Shown here in pieces: positions 57,741-64,000 of a stretch of 64,000 bases of DNA. The notes under the pieces were generated by a model. That model did no database searches, was not told where the DNA came from, and saw only the letters and a program-made list of their open reading frames with translations. Each line of letters opens with the position of its first letter. Within the stretch, counting starts at the first letter, position 1. Origin of the DNA: Rotaria sordida (Eukaryota; Rotifera; Eurotatoria; Philodinida; Philodinidae); the NCBI GenBank assembly GCA_905250125.1, contig CAJNOL010000790.1, forward strand, positions 1 to 64,000. Direction: 5' to 3'. The position numbers and the translations under genes are program-made.

Positions 57741-58880
57741 GCCATGGAAATTAGTAACAAGCCATCAATTTCAGGCATATGCATTGAAGAGACAAAATTT
57801 ATAATCCTTTGATTGATGACTAAATTATAGAAAATCTATGAAAAGTGTGGGTGTCGACGCGAATTTTCTCTTTGTTCAAATAATCGCCTACAGTTGTAAT
57901 GTTTCTCAATAATAGGAAACTGATAGCTATCAAACAACGACAACAACATGATATTAAATGATATTGACGTATGTAGCTGTTTTTCAAAAAAACATGTATT
58001 CATAAATTTCATAACTGACCCTATAGGATTCATTTATTGCACGGCTCGATAGCTAAACAATACAGTTGAAAGTTACTAAAAACATGACATCACTTCATTA
58101 AAGTTATGCGATGGACTTTTATTACCAACTTCAAAAAATAAAAGTTGTTACCATGCAACATTTACAATATTAACAGTGCGACCTTAGGAGACATATGTCG
58201 CACCAATTATAGAAATAGAGAAAACTTTTTTTTAAAACAAATTACATCCGGTAAAAGAATTGACTAATCTTAAATTTCATCAAACTATTACGAATAATTG
58301 CTTATAATAATGTCTATATCGAACAAGATTAAATGAACTAGCTTTCAACAATAAATGTCATTTAATAGTGATGTTAAAAAGCTGATTAATTATGTCTTCA
58401 AAAAAAAAGTGTAATATTTTTTTGTTATCTCTGGAACTTTTATCCTTCACTATTTTACTGAAAATTTATATAACTTTTTTTTTTCAAATATATCAATGTA
58501 GAGTATTCTGTGGAAGTAATCGAGTCATACTACGATCAGAAGAAATGAATCCTGTGGTAGCTGTAGTGACATTTATCAGTGCAACTTGTTTTGAACTTAT
58601 GCAGTTGGTACAGTGAATCATAAAAGCATAACATATTTCTTGACAGATTTTTCAATCGTGTGATGATCATAAGATTTGAAATGTGAGACTATAAAGAAAG
58701 CGAAACACATGTAAAACACTAGAAAAAATTCTCATTATCACTGATCCTATCATTCAATGACTAAATTTTCTGATGTTTCTAAGAAAGCATAAGTATTCAC
58801 TAATATTGTATTGAAAATTCATTTGGAATAACTGATGTTTTCTGAAAACATCTGTCTTCATTGAAAAACAAATGAAATCA
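57741..58880. other. Intergenic region, nothing convincing
   Basis: AT-rich; frames at 57836-58033 and 58392-58616 have no recognisable features. Confidence 0.5.
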
Positions 58881-59075
58881 ATACTAATTTATTGCAATCA
58901 ATCAAAGAATCATAATTGTTGTAAAAAANNNNNNNNNNNNNNNNNNNNNNNNNNNNNNNNNNNNNNNNNNNNNNNNNNNNNNNNNNNNNNNNNNNNNNNN
59001 NNNNNNNNNNNNNNNNNNNNNNNNNNNNTACTAATTTATTGCAATCAATCAAAGAATCATAATTGTTGTAAAAAA
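58881..59075. other. Assembly gap (58929-59028) flanked by an identical 47-base direct repeat
   Basis: The 47 bases before the 100-N gap (TACTAATTTATTGCAATCAA ... GTTGTAAAAAA) are repeated exactly after it. Either the contig ends overlap and should have been merged, leaving no real gap, or a tandem repeat lies here. Confidence 0.9.
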
Positions 59076-62000
59076 CAAAACCAGTTTCATCTTTGTCACC
59101 CACTTTCAACAATAGTCGATGAAAATCAGCTTTGCCATTCTATACGAGGACCGACTCATCGATCACGCGAAGGATGTTCCACATAATAGTTGAGTAACGA
59201 TAGCATCTGTTTCAGTATTTTACAACAATCGACCAGTAGGAAATACACGATAGTGATTATGTAGGCGAAATTCGAGTTCAATATAATGGTTTATGAGTGA
59301 TGCTAAGAAAAAGAATTCAATAATTTCGTATCTTCACAATTCAGAAAATAGACCGTGTGACATCATCGTTAGAAGGAAATCGTTGAAGAAATGTGCAGCA
59401 ATTTCTATGCGAATTTTATCTTTGTCGGCGGTCGATACAAAATTGAGTTGAACAAGTCGATGATCGAAGAAAAAGGAAGACACAAGGTCTGCCAACATAT
59501 TAGCCATAATCATTTGTTTCTTCATCATCACGAAATATACCGAATAATTGTGTCTGAATAAGTGAGACTGATTGATTTTCAGCCATATTTTTGTCGTATA
59601 TAATTGTAAACTACCATGTACAACTGTAGTAGATCATCGTGTCGCGTCTTACACTATCTAATAGAACCGTTCATGACAAATATGCGCGAGACACAGGTTT
59701 TTTTCTAGATTAATTAAAAAAAAAAAGACTTGATTTGACTTGTTTATCTGTAGTTTACAACCATTTCGCAAGATGATTGCATATCATCGTCGTTTACAAT
59801 CATGAACAGTTTATCTAGGTGTTGAGCTATCGAAGTTTTTGTTCCATAACTAACATGTCTCCCACATCGTACTGCTATCATAAATATGCTATATTTATTC
59901 GATGCCAAATGAGATGCAGAAACATTGGATCTCCTACGAAAAATGAACTTTAGTGATAATCTATAGATTGACGAAGATCTTTGCTGTACGATAATGCAAT
60001 TTAACATGATATTCAGATGTTTAGGGATTAAATATTAAACTGAAACGTCTAGAAATTTAATAACATGAGTCTTTTCTAGAATTTCTCGATATGAAACAAT
60101 CATTATCAGTACCCGATCCCAAACTAAATGGCCGTACGTAATCAGTGCTTCCGCTGTATCACTGGCTAATGTGTATATTATCGTTGCAAGTTTAATCTTT
60201 TATCGCTTTACGTTGTTGTCTGTGTCGTCCTTATTATTTACTCTTCATACATACTTCTCTCCACTATGATTTTTCTCTCGTTGCTTGTTTTTATCTTTTC
60301 TTCCTTTTGATTAGTTTTTCTCCCGACCTCTGTTACCATATCTCGTAGCCATCTCTTGTCGATGTTGTTCCAATTTATTCTGTTTCTATTCTTTTCTTTT
60401 CTCCTATAATGGCCTTCTATTCGTATATACTCGTCTCTTTTCTGTTCTTCTGTTCTCTTTTTTTTCGGATTTCTCAGTTTTTTCACCCTCTCATAGCGAG
60501 TACAGCAGAAGAAATTTTCTTTTTTTTTTGTTATTAGACTATTTTTCACATCAGATTTGATCAAACATATTTCGCTTTGTTTTTGAAAAATGGAGAATTT
60601 TTTGTTGATTTTATCGATATATCCTCTTTGAAAAAACAGATATCGAACATTCACGTTTCATAAAAAATATGGAATACTCATAGTTACCATCTGTTCTATT
60701 CTTCAACCCCTCACAGAGACTATATAATATGTGAATTCAAAACGCCACTGCTAAGCGCTTCCCTTCGGTAAAATATAATTTTTCTTCGAGAAGAAAATAC
60801 ATTCACGTGATCCAAATGCAGCATGATCAAGTATAGGAACGAAAATCTCCTTTAGATATAAAACTAAGTTTTCGAACAAAATTTTCGTATGTTAAAAGAC
60901 GCGTGTAAGTTATATCGAATTGTCGTAGTTGGATCCCTTTTCATTTATAGATGATAATCTCAATTTTGCCATAAAAACATACTAATAAAATCAACGCAAA
61001 AGATTGTGATCGAATCTAACTTGAGAAAATAGCTTAATAAACATCGGAAATTTTCTCTGCTGTACCCGTTAGTTTTAAATAAAGTGATACCAGAAATCAA
61101 TAAAATTTTTTGTTGTGTTGACGATATTTTCATAATCGCATCGGCTGTGTTACATCTATCAATCCATTTCGAACAGAGTTTTGAAAGTAAGGAAAAAATA
61201 ATTTCTGCTTTTGATCAAAATCACGCAAAAGAAAACTAGTTACTGTAGGATAATGAAAACGATATATATATAAGATAGATATTTTTTCGTGAAAACAGGA
61301 TTCTTTTTACATGTTTAGATAATTAAATTATGATTCAAACCCCAACCAATCTATTTCGTTGACCAAAGCTCAGTAGGTAAGGCGTCTTTGAATATGTTTT
61401 TTTTTTTAACAAAAAGAGAACTTTAAAGAGTCATTTGTGTATGGTAACAGGAACAATAGCTCCATATTTAGTGTCAAAAAAATGTAATATCTATCAAAAT
61501 AAAATGCAGTACGCTTCTAAACATATCAAAGAGTGTATATCTAAATAGAAATGGATAGTTCTTCTTCTTTGAGTTTTCTTCACAAAATATCCGTTATTTT
61601 TTTATGAAACACGATTGTTAATGGATGGTGAAATACAATGATGTTTAGCATTATTTAGATAGAGAGAATACTTCGATTAATTTTATCAATATGAACACAG
61701 AGTTTGATGAGAATATATTAAAATAGATTCGATCTCCTTCTCTCGATCAAAAAAGAACTCATTGGCTAGGATGCCGTATCTGTGGTTGGGAAGATCATTA
61801 AAGCAATCTAACAGGGTAGAAACAAGAACGCTTCGGAAGAGATGAGCTACCTTCGAAACTATTGAGAGTAGATGATTATCCTCGGACAGAGTGGTGATCT
61901 GAAAATGTTCCTTGGTAATAATGAACAAGAGATCACGATTCAAGACTCAACCATAGCAATATTAATACGCTTGTGTAAGAGTGAGGATGATCAGCGCATC

Positions 62001-62640
62001 TATGACAACTTTTGTCCGCGATGAGAAAACACTGTCCTTTAGCAGCAGTTAAATGATCACAAGGAACTGCATTACTAATTAGTTTCTGAGAATCTTGCAG
62101 TAATTATAAATATCTCAAATTTATTTAGAGAGCGACAGTGAAAACGTTTGATCAAAACTCGAAAAGTATCAGAAATGAGCTTTTGTGTTTGCATTGTGCC
62201 GAATTTGACAATGATTCAACATCCTTAATGCAGAAAGTTGATATCGAAATACTTCTTAACAATCCTAAACATTTTTTATCACTTTCGTTTTGTTCAAATA
62301 CATAAATATGAATTAGTGCACAACACAAATTTATGAATGACATGACTGTTTAAGAGAGTGTATTTAACTTCAAACAACAAGATCTGTCAATAATTATGAA
62401 AAAAAAGTAGTATTCGTCATTCAATCATGCTCCAATTTATTGAATTTTTTTAGATAATACATATCTTTTTTTTAGCATCATTGTCGATTAGTACTGTTCA
62501 ACATCGAATAAATTCCTCTCTCGAATCCAATTTAAACTCATTCAAGTATCTTAGCCAAAAAAACTTGCCATTGATACGATTCTCATTTTAGACACGTAAG
62601 ATTCACATACATCCAACTTGAACAAAGAACTGAATAACAT
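59076..62640. other. Long intergenic stretch before NAPRT
   Basis: No gene could be supported. A minus-strand stretch at 59334-59590 (LADLVSSFFFDHRLVQLNFV, and MAENQSVSLIQTQLFGIF in another frame) could be a relic with a frameshift. A pyrimidine-rich tract at 60230-60600 creates a Lys/Arg-rich minus-strand frame of 138 codons that I do not accept. Just before NAPRT an acceptor-like TCTCATTTTAG ends at 62591, 49 bases before the ATG. Confidence 0.4.
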
Positions 62641-64000
62641 ATGGCGATGACAGAACATTCAAGTGTTGTTTCACCACTACTCACTGATCTCTATCAAATT
62701 TCGATGGCCTATGCTTATTGGAAAAGTGGCAAACATCAAGAGGAATCTACATTCGATCTATTTTTTCGTAAGAATCGTAAGTGAATCAAATGTGTTTTCT
62801 GTGTCAAAATAAAAAGGTTCCTGTCAAATATGTATGTGTGTAGCATTTGGTGGTGAGTTTACATTGTTCGCTGGCCTTGAAGATTGTCTAAAATTTGTAC
62901 AAAATTACAAATTTCAAACATCCGATATTGATTATCTTCGCAAAGCATTACCAGACTATATCGAAAAGGAATTTTATGATTTTCTATCGACACTTGACAT
63001 GAATGATATTAGAATTTATGCAATGCCTGAAGGTAAAATTATGTGTTTATATACTTTCTTCTATATTCTCTTAATTTGTCATTTAGGTTCTGTGGCTTTT
63101 CCTCGCTTGCCGTTGCTTCGCATCGAAGGACCTCTTCTTAAAGCACAACTACTCGAAACAACTCTTCTAACACTGGTCAATTTTGCCAGTCTAGTAGCAA
63201 CGAATGCCGCGCGATTTCGCACGGCGGTAGAACCCCAAAAAATATTACATGAATTCGGTCTCCGACGTGCACAAGGTCCAGATGGAGGTCTTAGTGCCTC
63301 CAAATATTGTTATTTAGGTGGATTTGATGGTACGTCAAATGTACTAGCTGGTAAACTATACGGAATTCCCATTCGAGGTAAACATCTGTGATAAAAAATT
63401 TGCCACTCTCCTAACTTTTGAAATTAGGAACACATGCACATGCTTTCGTTAGTTCATATCAAAATCTTGATGAGCTGAAAGTTCGAGAATTATCCGATCG
63501 AATCACTGGTGAATCACGTCCATTTGCTCAGTTGTGCTTGAAATATCTCGATGAACTTGGTTCAATACTCAAAATCTTTCCTGACCAAACTAGCAAAGGC
63601 GAATTGGCTGCATTTATTGCCTATGCTATCTCGTTTCCTTCTGGTTTCTTGGCTTTGGTCGACACATACGATGTTCTCAAGTCCGGTGTTCCGAATTTCT
63701 TGGCTGTCGCTCTTGCATTACACGAATGCAATTATGAAGCACTTGGTCTTCGTTTGGACTCCGGTGACTTGGCCTATTTATCATTGAGAGTACGAGCGAA
63801 TTTTGTTGAAGTTGCTCAAAAATTCAATCTATCTTACATCGAACATTTGAATATCGTAGCAAGTAATGATATCAATGAGGATACATTACATTCATTGGAA
63901 AAACAAGGACATGCAATTGACACATTCGGTATTGGAACACATTTAGTCACATGTCAAAAACAACCTGCACTTGGTTGTGTCTATAAATTAGTCGAAGTAA
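62641..64000 (+). CDS. NAPRT: Nicotinate phosphoribosyltransferase, 5' part (exons 1-4, runs off the window)
   Basis: NAPRT makes nicotinate mononucleotide from nicotinate and PRPP with ATP, the first step of the Preiss-Handler route to NAD, in the cytosol. Exons: 62641-62776, 62844-63032, 63087-63377 and 63428-63996; introns of 67, 54 and 50 nt are all phase 1, and a fourth donor (GAA|GTAA) starts at 63997. Signatures read in order: [108 protein letters not shown] and [20 protein letters not shown]. The start at 62641 gives [19 protein letters not shown], matching the family N-terminus. About 395 of roughly 540 residues are present. No damage seen. Confidence 0.95.

Noticed and set aside
58858-59186. 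Frames running through N, with a repeated YNNYDSLIDCNK
   Set aside because: The repeat is the duplicated contig end around the gap.
60238-60654. 138-codon Lys/Arg-rich frame on the minus strand
   Set aside because: It is the reverse of a long C/T-rich tract; composition is extreme, no domain is seen, and no splice partner exists.
61366-61400. A-box-like AAAGCTCAGTAGGTAAGGCG
   Set aside because: It resembles the 5' half of a tRNA, but no anticodon arm or B box follows; an isolated match this short can be chance.

Overview
The window looks like a piece of a bdelloid rotifer genome (Rotaria/Adineta type). The DNA is AT-rich. Genes are split by very short introns, mostly 48-64 bases with GT..AG ends. 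The left end carries F-box genes of the kind that is massively expanded in bdelloids. An isochorismatase and a bacterial-style glutamine synthetase sit side by side like transferred genes. Patches of TGTGGG-like sequence, which from memory is the telomeric repeat reported for Adineta vaga, are scattered through the interior. Three 100-N scaffold gaps are present.

Layout. 0.3-3.8 kb: two tandem F-box genes on the minus strand, each with two exons and a 53-base intron, 83 bases apart, with matching splice-acceptor-like signals 28 bases before each start. 5.2-8.7 kb: a TA-flanked MITE, two inverted repeats, and a broken gene fragment between telomere-like blocks. 9.8-10.6 kb: a four-pass membrane protein gene followed by a minisatellite. 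11-25 kb: almost gene-free; it holds a tRNA-like relic, an 0.8-kb palindrome, a forkhead pseudogene, a decayed membrane-protein gene and several foldback repeats. 25.7-29.7 kb: a 19-exon Na+/K+-ATPase alpha-like gene that has lost its catalytic aspartate and all the main ion-binding residues I checked, and carries one in-frame TGA. 30-32.2 kb: a FEM-1-like pseudogene cut off by a telomere-like block, and a scramblase/LURP-like relic. 32.9-35.1 kb: glutamine synthetase plus isochorismatase, which join in frame if a 198-base intron is removed. 40.6-41.2 kb: a secreted two-domain TIL protease inhibitor. 43.2-44.7 kb: a Cys-loop receptor subunit with a divergent pore. 47.5 kb: a small unknown gene. 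52.6-54.7 kb: a type II membrane protein with a Ser/Thr stalk. 55.9-57.7 kb: a large foldback repeat and a pseudogene of a repeated membrane-protein family. 62.6-64.0 kb: the first four exons of nicotinate phosphoribosyltransferase, running off the window.

The genes do not form one pathway; this is an accessory, decay-rich region with a few intact genes. Its most unusual features are the degenerate sodium-pump paralogue, the paired G-rich/C-rich telomere-like blocks (one of which abuts a truncated gene), and the possible isochorismatase-glutamine synthetase fusion.
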